A stretch of 64,000 nucleotides of DNA. Source: Penium margaritaceum (Eukaryota; Streptophyta; Zygnematophyceae; Desmidiales; Peniaceae). The translations under genes and the position numbers were made by a program. Below, in pieces: positions 12,101 through 24,600 of the stretch (within the stretch, counting starts at the first letter, position 1; every line of letters starts with the position of its first letter). The notes below the pieces were generated by a model. That model searched no databases. It had not been told where the DNA came from and saw nothing but the letters and a program-made list of their open reading frames with translations. Location of the stretch: assembly GCA_023375785.1 (NCBI GenBank), contig SZWC01000082.1, positions 495,078-559,077 on the forward strand, read 5' to 3'.

Positions 12101-15100
12101 CCCCCTCTGACTATCTGTGACTCTTGTTGTGAGTTGTCAACGTTGACCACATGAAGTGAAGTTCTTCGGTCATGGTGAGTGACATATGCATTCATTAGTT
12201 GGTCACTCTGCATGGTAGCCACACTGTGCGATTACATATTGAAGGTCCTTGTACTTGTTTATCAATAACTAGTATTCAAAAACCATTGTTTCCCCATCTG
12301 ACCATTTCTAACTCGTGTTATGAGTTGTCAACGTTGACCACGCACAGCGGATTTCTTTGGTCAAAGGCAGTACATATGCCTACTTTGGTTGGTCATTGTG
12401 CATGGTAGCCACACCGTGCTAATGCTTATTGAAGGTTGTTGTACTTGCTAGTTGAATAACAACATTCCAAAACCATTGTTTCCCCCTCTGACCATTTGTG
12501 ACTCATGTTATGGGTTGTGAACGTTGACCACCCATACTGAAATTCTTTGGGCATTGTCAGAGGCATATGCCTTGTTTGGTTGTTCCGTGTGCATAGTAGC
12601 CACACCGTGCCACTACGTAAAGAAATTCTTTGTCCTTTCGAGTCAATACATAGGGTTCCCAAACCATTGTGTCTCCCTCTGACCATTTCTGACTCGTGTT
12701 ATTAGTTGTCAATGCTGACCAAACATAGTGGACTTCTTTGGTCATAGTCAGTGACGTATGCATCCTTTGGTTGGTCACTGTGAACGCTAGCCACACCATG
12801 CCACTACTTGTTGAAGGTCTTTGTACTTTCTAGTTGATAACTAGTGTTTCCAACCCATTGTTTCCCCCTTTGACCATTTGTGACTCGTGTTATGAGTTTT
12901 CAACGTTGAGCACACACTGTGAAATTCTTTTGGTCATGGTTAGTGGCATATGCCTACTTTGGTTTGTCACTGTACATGGTTGCCACGCCGTGTCACTACG
13001 TTGTGAAGTTCTTTGTGCTTTCTAGTTGATAGCCACTTTTCGCAAACCATTGTTATCCCCTCTGACTATCTGTGACAATTATTGTGAGCTGTCAGCGTTG
13101 ACAACATGAAGTGAAATTCTTTCGTCCTGGTCAGTGACATATGCATACTTTGGTTGGTCACAATGCATGGTAGCCACACTGTGCCACTACATATTGAAGG
13201 TCTTTGTACTTGCTAATTTCTTAGCTAGTATTCACAAACCATTGTTTCCCCCTCTGACCATTTGTGATTCGTGTTATGAATTGCCAAAGTTGACCACACA
13301 TAGTGATATTCTTTGGTCATGGTCAGTGACACATGCCAACTTTGGTTGGTCATTGTACATGTTAGCCACACCGTGCCACTACTTTTTGAAGGTCCATGTG
13401 CTTGCTAGTTGATACCTGGTGTTTGCAAAAAATTGTTTCCCCTTTTGACCATTTGTGACGCGTATTATGAGTTGTCAGCGTTGACCACACACAACAATTT
13501 TCCTTGGTCAAAGGCAGTACATATTCCTACTTTGGTCGGTCATTGTGCATGGTAGCCACACCGTGCTACTACTTCTTGAAGGTCGTTGTACCTGCAAGTT
13601 GAAAACTAATATTCTGAAACCTTTGTTTCCCCTTCTGACGATTTGTGACTCATGTTATGGGTTGTGAATGTTGACCACCCATACTGAAATTCTTTGGTCA
13701 TGATAAGTGACATATGCCTAGTTTGGTTGTTCGATGAGCATAGTAGCTACACCGTGCCACTACGTAATGAAGTTCTTTGTCCTTTCTAGTCGATACATAG
13801 GGTTCCCAAATCATCGTCTCTCCCTCTGACAATTTGTGACTTGTGTTTTGAGGTGTCAATGTTGACCACACATAGTGGACTTCTTTGGTCAAGGTCAGTG
13901 ACGTATGCATCCTTTGGTTGGTCACTGTGCAAGCTAGCCACACCGTGCCACTTTTTGTTGAGGGTCTCTGTCCTTGGTAGTTGATAACTAGTGTTCCCAA
14001 CCCATTGTTTTCCCCTCCGACTATTTGTGACTCTTGTTATGAGTTTTCAACGTTGACCACACACTGAGAAAATCGTGCCTACTATGGTTTGTCACTGTAC
14101 ATGGTTGCCACGCCGTGTCACTATGTCATGAAGGTCTTTGTCCTTGATGGTTGATAGCCAGTGTTTCCAAACCATTGTTACCCCCTCTGACTATATGTGA
14201 ATCTTGTTGGGAGTTGTCAGCGTTGACCACATGAACTGAAATGCCTTGGTCATGGTCAGTGACATATGCATACTTTGGTTAGCAACTGTGCATGGTAGCC
14301 ACACTTTGCCACTACATATTGAAGGTATTTGTACTTGCTAATCAGTAAATAGTGTTCACAAACCATTGTTTCCCCCTCTGACCATTTGTGACTCGTGTTA
14401 TGACTTGTCAAAGCTGACCACACATAGTGACATTCTTTGGTCATGGTCAGTGACACATGCCTACTTTGGTTGGTCATTGTACATGGTAGGCACACGGTGC
14501 CACTACGTATTGAAGGTCCCTGTGCTTGCTAGTTGATACCTTGTCTTCATAGACTATTTTTTCCCCCTCTGACCATTGGTGACTCGTATTATGAGTTGTC
14601 AACGTTGACCACACACAGCGGATTTCTTTGGTCAAAGGCAGTACATATGTCTACTTTGGTCGGTCATTGTGCATGGTAGCCATACCGTGCTACTACTTAT
14701 TGAAGGTCATTCTACTTGCTAGTTGAAAACTACTATTCCAAAACCAATGTTTCCCCCTCTGACCATTTGTGGCTCGTGTTATGGGTTGTGAACGTTGACT
14801 ACCCATACTGAGATTCTTTGGTCATGGTAAGTGACATGCCTAGTTTGGTTGTTCAGTGTGCATAGTAGCCACACTTTGCTGCTACGTATTGAAGTTCTTT
14901 GTCCTTTCTATTCGATACATAGGGTTCGCAAACCATTGTCTCTCCCACTTACCATTCATGACTCGTGTTAGGAATTATCAATGTTGACCACACATAGTGG
15001 ATTTCTTTGGTCATAGTCAGTGATATATGTATCCTTTGGTTGGTCACTGTGCACGCTAGCTACACCGTGCCACTACTTGTTGAAGGGATTTGTAATTGCT

Positions 15101-15148
15101 ACTTGATAACTAGTGTTCCCAACCCATTGTTTCCCCCTCTGACCATTT

Positions 15149-15156
15149 GTGACCAG
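15149..15156. other. Orientation switch inside the satellite
   Basis: A forward class-1 monomer stops about 50 bases in (CTGACCATTTGTGAC) and continues as the reverse complement of the class-3/4 boundary (CAGGTATCAACTAGCAAGC). Everything to the left is forward and everything to the right, up to 48250, is reverse. No extra sequence separates the halves. This is a tail-to-tail inversion junction, or a mis-join between two contigs. Confidence 0.9.
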
Positions 15157-18100
15157 GTATCAACTAGCAAGCACAGGGACCTTGAATAAGTAGTGGCACA
15201 TTGTGGCTACCATGTACAATGACCAACCAAGTTAGGCATGTTTCACTGACCATGACCAAAGAATGTCACTATGTGCGGTCAACTTTGACAACTTATAACA
15301 CGAGTCACAAATGGTCAGAGGGGGAAACAATGGTTTGTGAATACTTGTTATCGATTAGCAAGTACAAAGACCTTCAATATGTAGTGGCACAGTGTGGCTA
15401 CCATGCACACTGACCAACCAAAGTATGCACATGTCACTGACCATGACCAAAGAATTTCACTTCATGTGGTCAACGTTGACAACTCACAACAAGAGTCACA
15501 GATATTCAGAGGGGGTAACAATGGTTTGGTAACACTGGCTATCAACTAGAAGACCCCAAGACCTTCAGTATGTAGCGACACGGCGTGGCAACCATGTACA
15601 GTAACAAACCAAAGTAGGGATATGCCACTAACCATGACCAGATGAATTTCACAGTGTGTAGTCAACATTGAAAACTCACAACACATGTCACAAATAGTCA
15701 GAGGGGGAAACAATGGGTTGGGGACACTAGTTATCAAGTAGCAAATACAAAGACCTTCATTAGGCAGTGGCACGACGTGGCTAGCGTGCACAGTGACCAA
15801 CCAATGGATGCATACGTCACTGACTATGACCAAAGAAGTCCACTATGTGTGGTCAACATTGAAAACTCATAACACGAGTAATAAATGGTCAGAGGGAGAG
15901 AGAATTGTTTGGGAACCCTATGTATCGACTAGAGATGACAAAGAACTTCAATACGTAGTGGCACGGTGTGGCTACTATGCAAACCAAACAACCCAACTAG
16001 GCATATGTCACTGACCATGACCAAAGACTTTCAATATGGGTGGTCAACGTTCACAAGCCATAACACAAGTCACAAATGGTCAGAGGGGGAAACAATGGTT
16101 TTGGAACATTTGTTTTCAACTAGCAAGTACAGCCACCTTCAATCGGTAGTAGCACGGTGTGGCTACGATGCACAATGACCGACCAAAGTAGGCATATGTA
16201 CTGCCTTTGACCAAAGAAATCCGCTCTGTGTGGTCAACGTTGACACCTAATAATACGAGTCACAAATGGTCAGAGGGGGAAACACCAGGTATCAACTAGC
16301 AAGCACAAGGACCTTTAATGATTAGTGCCACGATGTGGCTACCATTTACAATGACCAACCAAAGTGGGCGTGTGTCACTCACCATGACCAAAGAATGTCA
16401 CTATGTGTGGTCAAGTTTGACAACTCATAACACGAGTCACAAATGGTCAGAGGGGGAAACAATGGTTTGTGAATACTAGTGATCGATTAGCAAGTGCAAA
16501 GATCTTCAATATGTAGTGGCACAGTGTGGCTACCATGCACAGTGACCAACCAAAGTATGCATATGTCACTGAACATGACACAAGAATTTCACTTCATGTG
16601 GTCAAAGGTGACAACTCACATCAAGAGTCACAGACAGTGTGAGGGGGTAACAAAGTTTGGGAACACCGGCTATCAACTAGAAGGCATAAAGACCTTTAGT
16701 ACGTAGTGACACGACATGGCAACCATGTACAATGACAAACCAAAATAGCCATATGCCACTTACCATGACTAAAACAACTTCACAGTGTGTGGTCAACATT
16801 AGAAACTCATAACATCATTCATAAATGGTCACAGGGGGAAACAATGGGTTGGGAACACTAGTTGTCAATTAGCAACTACAAAGACCTTCAACAAGTAGTG
16901 GCATTGTGCGGCTAGCGTGCACAGTGACCAACCAAAGGATGCATATGTCACACAGTATGACCAAAGAAGTCCACTGTGTTTGGTGAACATTGACAACTCA
17001 TAACACAAGTCACAAATGGTCAAAGGGAGAGACAATGGTTTGGGCACCCTATGTATCGACTAGAAAGGACAAAGAACTTCTATACCTAGTGGCACGCTGT
17101 GGCTTCTATGCACATCGGATAACCAAACCAGGCATATGTCACTGACCATGACCAAAGAATTTGAATATGGGTGGTCAATGTTCACAACCCAAAACATGAG
17201 TCACAAATGGTCAGAGCGGGGAAACAATGGTTTCCGAATATTAGTTTTCAAATAGCAAGTACAACAAACTTCAATACGTAGTAGCACGGTGGTGCTACCA
17301 TGCACAATGACCGACTAAATTAGGCATATGTACTGCCTTTGACCAAAGAAATCCGCTATGTGTGGTCAACATTGACAACTCATAATGCGAGTCACAAATG
17401 GTCAGAGGGGGAGAAAATAGTCTATGAACACCAGGAATCATTTAGCAAGGACAGGGACCTTCAATAGGTAGTGGCACGGTGTGGCTACCATGTACAATGA
17501 CCAACCAAAGTAGGCATGTGTCACTGACCATGACCAAAGAATCTCACTATGTGTGGTCCACTTTGACAACTCATAACACGAGTCAGAAATGGTTGGAGGG
17601 GAAAACAATGGTTTGTGAATACTAGTGATTGATTAGCAAGTACAAAGACCTTCAATATGTAGTGGCATAGTGTGGCTACCATGCACATTGACCAACCAAA
17701 GTATGCATACGTCACTTACCATGACCAAAGAATTTCACTTCATGTGGTCAACGTTGACAACTGACAACAAGAGTCACAGATAGTCAAAGGAGGTAACAAT
17801 GGTTTTGGAACACCAGCTATCCATTTGAAAGCACAAAGACCTTCAGTATGTTGTGACACGGCGTGGCAACCATGTACAGTAACAAATGAAAGTAGGCATA
17901 TGCCACTAACCATGACCAAAACAAACTTCACAGTGTGTGGTCAACGTTGAAAACTCATAAAACGAGTCACAAATGGTCAGAGGAGGAAACAATGGGTTCC
18001 GAACACTAGTTATCAACTAGCAAGTACAAAGACCTTCAACAAGTAGTGGCACGGTGTGGCTAGTGTGCACAGTGACCAACCAAAGGATGCATACGTCAGT

Positions 18101-20690
18101 GACTATGACCAAAGAAGTCCACTATGTGTGGTCAACATTGACAACTCATAACACGAGTCACAAATGGTCTGAGGGAGAGAGAATTGTTTGGGAACCCTAT
18201 GTGTCAACTAGAAAGGACAAAGAACTTCAATATGTAGTGGCACAGTGTGGCTACTACGCACACCGAACAAGCAAACTAGGCATATGTCACTGACCATGAC
18301 TTAAAGAAATTCAATATGGGTGGTCAACGTTCACAACCAATATTAAGAGTCACAAATGGTCAGAGGGGGAAACAATGGTTTCAGAGTATTAGTTTTCAAC
18401 TATCAAGTACAACAGCCTTTAATAAGTAGTAGCACAGTGTGGCTACCATGCACATTGACCGACCAAAGTAGGCATATGTACTGCCTTTGACCAAAGAAAT
18501 CCGCTGTGTGTGGTCAACGTTGACAACTCATAATACGAGTCACAAATAGTCAGAGGGGGGAAACAATGGTTTGGGAACACCAGGTATCAACAAGCAAGCA
18601 CAGGGACCTTCAATAAGTAGTGGCACGGTGTGGCAACCATGTACAATGACCAACCAAAGTAGGCATGTGTCACTGACCATGACTGAAGAATGTCACTATG
18701 TGTAGTCAACTTTGACAACTCATAACACGAGTCACAAATGGTCAGAGGGGGAAACAATGGTTTTCTGAATATCAAGTATCGATTGGCAAGTACAAAGACC
18801 TTCAATATGTAGTGACACAGTGTGGCTACCATGCACATTGACCAACCAAACTATGCATATGTGACTAACCATGACCAAAGAATTTCACTTTATGTGGTCA
18901 ACGTTGACAACTCACAACAAGAGTCACAAATAGTCAGAGGGGGTAACAATGGTTTGGGAACACTGGCTATCAAGTAGAAAGCACAAAGACCTTCAGCCCG
19001 TAGTGACACGGCGTGGCAACCATGTACAGTGACAATCCGAAGTAGGCGTATTCCACTAACCATGACCAAAAGAATTTCACAGTGTATGGTCAATGTTGAA
19101 AGATCATAACACGAGTCAAAAATGGTCAGATGGGGAAAAAATGGATTGGGAACACTTTTTATCAACTAGCAATTGCAAAGACCTTCAACAAGTAGTAGCA
19201 CGGTGTGGTTAGCGTGCAAAGTGACCAAGCAAAGGATGCATACGTCACTGACTATGACCACAGAAGTCCACAATGTGTGGTCAACATTGACACCTCATAA
19301 CACGAGTCACAAATGGTTAGAGGGAGAGACAATGGTTTGGGAACCATGTGTATCAAATAGAAAGGACAAAGATCTTCAATACGTAGTGGCACGGTGTGAC
19401 TACTATGCACACCGAACAACCAAACTAGGCATATGTCACTGAGCATGACCAAAGAATTTCAATATGGGTGGTCAACGTTCACAACCCATAACACGAGTCA
19501 CAAATGGTAAGAGGGGGAAACAATGGTTTCAGAACATTAGTTCTCAACTAGCAAGTACAACAAACTTCAACAAGTAGTAGCACGGTGTGGCTACCATGCA
19601 CAATGACCGACCAAAGTAGGCATATGTACTGTCTTTGACCAAAGAAATCCACTGTGTGTGGTCAATGTTCACAACTCATAATATGAGTAACAAATGATCA
19701 AAGGGGGAAACAATGGTTTGGGAACACCAGTATCAACTAGAAAGAACAGGGACCTTCAATAAGTAGTGGCAAGGTGTGGCAATCATGTACAATGACCAAC
19801 CAAAGTAGGCATGCGTCACTGACCATGATCGAAGAATGTCACTGTGTGTGGTCAACTTTGACAACTCATAACACGAGTCACAAATGGTCAGAGGGGGAAA
19901 AAATGGTTTGTGAATACTAGTTGTCAATTAGCAAGTACAAAGACCTTCAATATGTAGTGGCACAGTGTGGCTACCATGCACATTGACCAACCAAAGTATG
20001 GATATGTCACTGACCATGACCGAAAAATCTCACTTCCTGTGGTCAACGTTGACAACTCACAACAAGAGTCACAGATAGTCAGAGGGGGTAGCAATGGTTT
20101 GGGAACACTGGCTTTCAACTATAAAGCACAAAGACCTTTAGTACGTAGTGACACGGCGTGGCAACCATGTACAGTGACAAACCAAAGTAGGTATATGCCA
20201 CTAACCATGACCAAAAGAATTTCACAGTTTGTGGTCATTGTTGAAAACTCATAACATGATTCACAAATGGTCAGAGGGAGAAGCAATGGGTTGGGAACAC
20301 TAGTTATCAACTAACAAGTACAAAGACCGTCAACAAGTAGTGGCACGGTGTGGCTAGCTTGCAAATTGACCAAGCAAAGGATGCATACGTCACTGACTAG
20401 GACCAAAGAAGTCCACTTTGTGTGGTCAACATTGACAACTCATAACACGAGTGACAAATGGTCAGAGGGAGAGACAATGGTTTGGGAACCCTATGTATCA
20501 AATAGAAAGGACAAAGAACTTCAGTACGTAGTGGCACGGTGTGGCTACTATGCACACCAAACAACCAAACTAGGCATATGTCACTGACCATGACCAAAGA
20601 ATTTCAATATGGGTGGTCACCGTTCACAAGCCATAACACGAGTCACAAATGGTCAAAGGGGGGAAACAGTGGTTTCAGAATATTAGTTTT
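15154..20690 (-). repeat. 190-bp satellite array, reverse orientation, segment 1
   Basis: This holds the same six monomer classes in reverse complement and in reverse order. The class-6 marker recurs near 15935, 17048, 18195, 19345 and 20490 at roughly 1.11-1.15 kb, so the HOR is intact. The array is split at its right end by an LTR-like insertion. Confidence 0.93.
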
Positions 20691-21694
20691 TGTTTGATTT
20701 TACATAACAGAATCTTTAGGGATCTTCAGATGAGGTACTCTGATGGTTCAACTCTCTGGTACTACACTGAATAGTTGGTGATGATGCCTCAGCTATGAGT
20801 TATCACTCACATACACACAGGCACTCTTGCCTCAGTAATGTCACTCACTGTGCGATTCAAGAGTATGAGCTGAAGGCACAGTTACACGACTCGTCTCACA
20901 AGCTTTCCAACAGTACCAAGCTTTTTCAAAATGGTTACACACAGACGAAGTAATAGGAAATACAAATCTATAGCTGCTCATCTATCTACACAATCTAGGA
21001 GCAAAAACGTACAAGTGTTGGCACAGTCCGGTCTCCTTGTGTCTTCACAGGATCTTCAGGACACCGCTTGATGATCTTCGATTATTGGCAACCCGAGGTT
21101 GGCGGATGCCCAGCGCCCTCGGTGCGATGCATGGACGAGTTCGTCCGGATCTGCGGTAGCTTCTACCTGACCATCGATCTGGCTCAGGCATTTGCCTCAT
21201 GATGATGGACTGACCGCACCTCTCAATTCAGCGATGGCGCAAATCAATCCAGCTGCCCTCGCAGGATGCCTGACCACAGGATCCATCTTTAGAAAGAGGA
21301 ATATCTTCCGTGTTTCCTTGTTCCTTGCCACGTCAGCAGCCTCGGAGTCGCGAGGAGCTCACGCTCGCACTCTCGCCTTGCTTGCCAAACCACACATCCT
21401 GTTCCTCCAAAACCTGCCCAAATATATGTCTTCCGGTTCACATATTCCATCAGCTCTTCGGAGCTCCAATACGATGGGTAGAGAGAGTAGGGCCGCGGAT
21501 GGATGGATCAGTGGGACGCCTAAGGAGGCCTGCCCACAGCCATACCATACCCCGCCATGTACGATAAACAGGAGGGTCAAGAGAGAGACGAGGATCTCTC
21601 TCTCGGCCCTCTTGTTTTTCCTTTTTGTTGATATTGTGCTGAGCCCACTAGATCATTGGATCGAGATAATCTGACGGCTGTCCTTTTTCCAACA
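20691..21694. mobile_element. Probable solo LTR (fossil), 1,004 bp, inside the satellite
   Basis: A block of non-satellite sequence interrupts a monomer. It begins TGTTTGAT and ends TCCAACA, the TG...CA ends typical of LTRs, with short inverted tips TGTT/AACA. It is bordered by GTTTT at 20686-20690 and 21695-21699, consistent with a 5-bp target duplication. The satellite resumes at the expected place (TCAAGTAGCAAGTAC). No partner LTR, primer-binding site or clear element protein is seen, so a solo LTR left by LTR-LTR recombination is the simplest reading. It is unlike the other LTRs in the window, and its family and strand are unknown. Confidence 0.6.
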
Positions 21695-24600
21695 GTTTTT
21701 CAAGTAGCAAGTACAATTACCTTCAACAAGTAGTAGCACGGTGTGGCTACCATGCACAATGACCGACCAAAGTAGGCATATATACTGCCTTTGACCAAAG
21801 AAATCCGCTGTGTGTGGTCAACGTTGACAACTCATAATACGAGTCACAAATGGTCAGGGGGGGGAAACAATGGTTTGGGAACACCAGGTATCAACTAGCA
21901 AGCACACAAACCTTCAATAAGTAGTGGCACAGTGTGGCTACCATGTACAATGACCAACCAAAGTAGGCACGTGTCAATGACCACGACCAAAGAATGTCAC
22001 TATGTGTGGTCAACTTTGACCACTCACAACACGAGTCACAAATGCTCAGAGGGGGAAACAATGGTTTATGAATACTAGTTATCGATTAGCAAGTACAAAG
22101 ACCATCAATATGTAGTGGCACTATGTGGCTACCATGCACAGTGACCAACCAAAGCATGCATATGTCACTGACCATGACCAAATAATTTCACTTCATGTGT
22201 CAACGTTGACAACTCACAACAAGAGTCACACATAGTCAGAGGGGGTAACAATGGTTTGGGAACACTGGCTATCAACTAGAAAGTACAAAGACCTTTAGTA
22301 CGTAATGACACGGCGTGGCAACCATGTACGGTGACAAACCAAAGTAGGCATATGCCACTAACCAGACCAAAACAATTTCACAGTGTGTGGTCAACATTGA
22401 AAACTCATAACATGAGTCACAAATGGTCAGAGGGGAAAACGATGGGTTGGAAACACTAGATATCAACTAGCAAGTACAAAGACCTTCAACAAGTAGTGGC
22501 ATGGTGTGGCTAGCGTGCACTGTGACCAACCAAAGGATGCATTCGTCACTGACTATGACCAAATAAGTCAAGTATGTGTGGTCAACATTGAAAACTCATA
22601 ACACGAGTCACAAATGGTCAGAGGGAGAGACAATGGTTTGAGAACCCTATGTATGGACTAGAAAGGACAAAGATCTTCAATACGCAGTGGCACCATGTGG
22701 CTACTATGCACACCGGAAAACCAAACTAGGCATATGTCACTGACCATGCCCAAAGATATTCAATATGGGTGGTCAATGTTCACAACCCATAACACGAGTC
22801 AGAAATGGTCAGAGGGGGAAACAATGGTTTCGGAATATTAGTTTTCAACTAGCAAGTACAAGGACCTTCAATACGAAGTAGCACGGTGTGGCCACTATGC
22901 ACAATGACCGACCAAACTAGGCATATGTACTGCCTTTGACCAAAGAAGTCCGCTGTGTGAGGTCAACGTTGACAACTCATAATAAGAGTCACAAATGGTC
23001 AGAGGGGGAAACAATGGTTTGGGAACACAAGATATCAACTAGCAAGCACAGGGACCTTCAATAAGCACTGGCACGATGTGGCTACCATATACAATGATCA
23101 ACCAAAGTAGGCATGTGTCACTGACCATGACCAAAGAATGTCACTACGTGTGGTCAACTTTGACAACTCATAACACAAGTCACAAATGGTCAGTGAGAGA
23201 AAAAATGGTTTGTGAACACTAGTTATCGATAAGCAAATACAAAGACCTTCAATATGTAGTGGCACAGTGTGGCTACCATGCAGAGTGACCAACCAAAGTA
23301 TCCATGTATCACTGACCATGACCAATGACTTTCACTTCATGTGGTCAACGTTGACAGATCACAACAAGAGCCACAGATAGCCAGAGTGGGCAACAATGGT
23401 TTGGGAACACTGGCTATCAACTAGAAGGCACAAAGACCTTCAGTATGTAGTGACACGGCGTGGAAACCATGTACAGTGACAAACCAAAGTCACTAACCAT
23501 CACCAAAAGAATTTCACAGTGTGTGGTCAACAATGAAAACTCATAACACGAGTCACAAATGGTCAGAGGGGGAAACAATGGGTTGGGAACACTAGTTACC
23601 AACAAGCAAGTACAAAGACCTTCAACGAGTAGTGGCATGGTGTGGCTAGCGTGCAGTGTGACCAACCAAAGGATGCATACGTCACTGACTATGACCAAAG
23701 AAGCCCACTTTGTGTGGTCAACATTAAAAACTCATAACACGAGTCACAAATGGTCAGAGGGATAGACAGTGGTTTGGGAACCATATGTAATGACTAGAAA
23801 GGACAAAGAACTTCAAAGCGTAGTGGCACGGTGTGGGTACTATGCACACCAAACAAGTAAACTAGGCATATGTCACTGACCATAACCAAAGAATTTCAGT
23901 ATGGTTGGACAACGTTCACAACCCTTAACACGAGTTACAACCGGTCATAGGGGGGAAGAATGGTTTTGGAATATTGGTTTTCAACCAGCAAGTACAATGA
24001 CCTTCAATAGGTAGTAGCACGGTGTGGCTAACATGCACAATGTCCGACCAAAGTAGGCATATGTACTGCCTTTGACCAAAGAAATCCGCTGTGTTTGGTG
24101 AACGTTGACAACTCATAAAACGAGTCACAAATCGTCACAGGGGGAAACAATGGTTTGGGAACACCAGGTATCAACTAGCAAGGACATGGACCTTCAATAA
24201 ATAGTGGCACGGTGTGGCTACCATGTACAATGACCAACCAAAGTAGGCATGTATCACTGACCATGACCAAAGAATGTTACTATGTCTGGTCAACTTTGAC
24301 AACTCATATCACTAGTCACAAATGGTCAGAGGGGGAAACAATGGTTTTCAATACTAGTCATCAATTAGCAAAGACAAAGACCTTCAATATGTTGTGGCAC
24401 AGTGTGGCTACCATGCACAGTGACCAACCGGAGTATGCATATGTCACTGACCATGACCAAAGACTTTCCCTTCATGTGGTCAACGTTGACAACTCACAAC
24501 AAGAGTCACTGATAGTCAGAGGGGGTAGCAATGGTTTAGGAACACTTGCTATCAACTAGAAAGTTCAAAGACCTTCACTACGTAGTGACACGGCATGACA

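Larger units (their letters stand above)
205..15153 (+). repeat. 190-bp satellite array, forward orientation, six-monomer HOR
   Basis: A tandem array of 190-192 bp monomers falls into six classes in a fixed order (1-2-3-4-5-6). The class-6 marker TACATAGGGTT recurs near 1393, 2535, 3690, 4832, 5975, 7117, 8248, 9391, 10541, 11687, 12641, 13789 and 14911. Most spacings are about 1,142 bp (six monomers); the 11687-12641 interval is about 954 bp (five monomers). Classes are told apart by the block after the TTGAC core: CACACACTGTGAAATTC (1), CACATGAAGTGAAATTC (2), CACACATAGTGACATTC (3), CACACACAGCGGATTTC (4), CACCCATACTGAAATTC (5) and CACACATAGTGGACTTC (6). About 13 HOR copies are present. Short open frames inside are not conserved as genes. 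HOR structure is typical of centromeric satellites, but function is not shown here. Confidence 0.95.

Noticed and set aside
21192-21674. 160-codon frame in the 1-kb insertion, and a short reverse-transcriptase-like stretch (FYLTIDLAQAFA) beside it
   Set aside because: The stretch is too short and isolated to call a domain, and the frame matches nothing I recognise. The LTR-like ends explain the block better.
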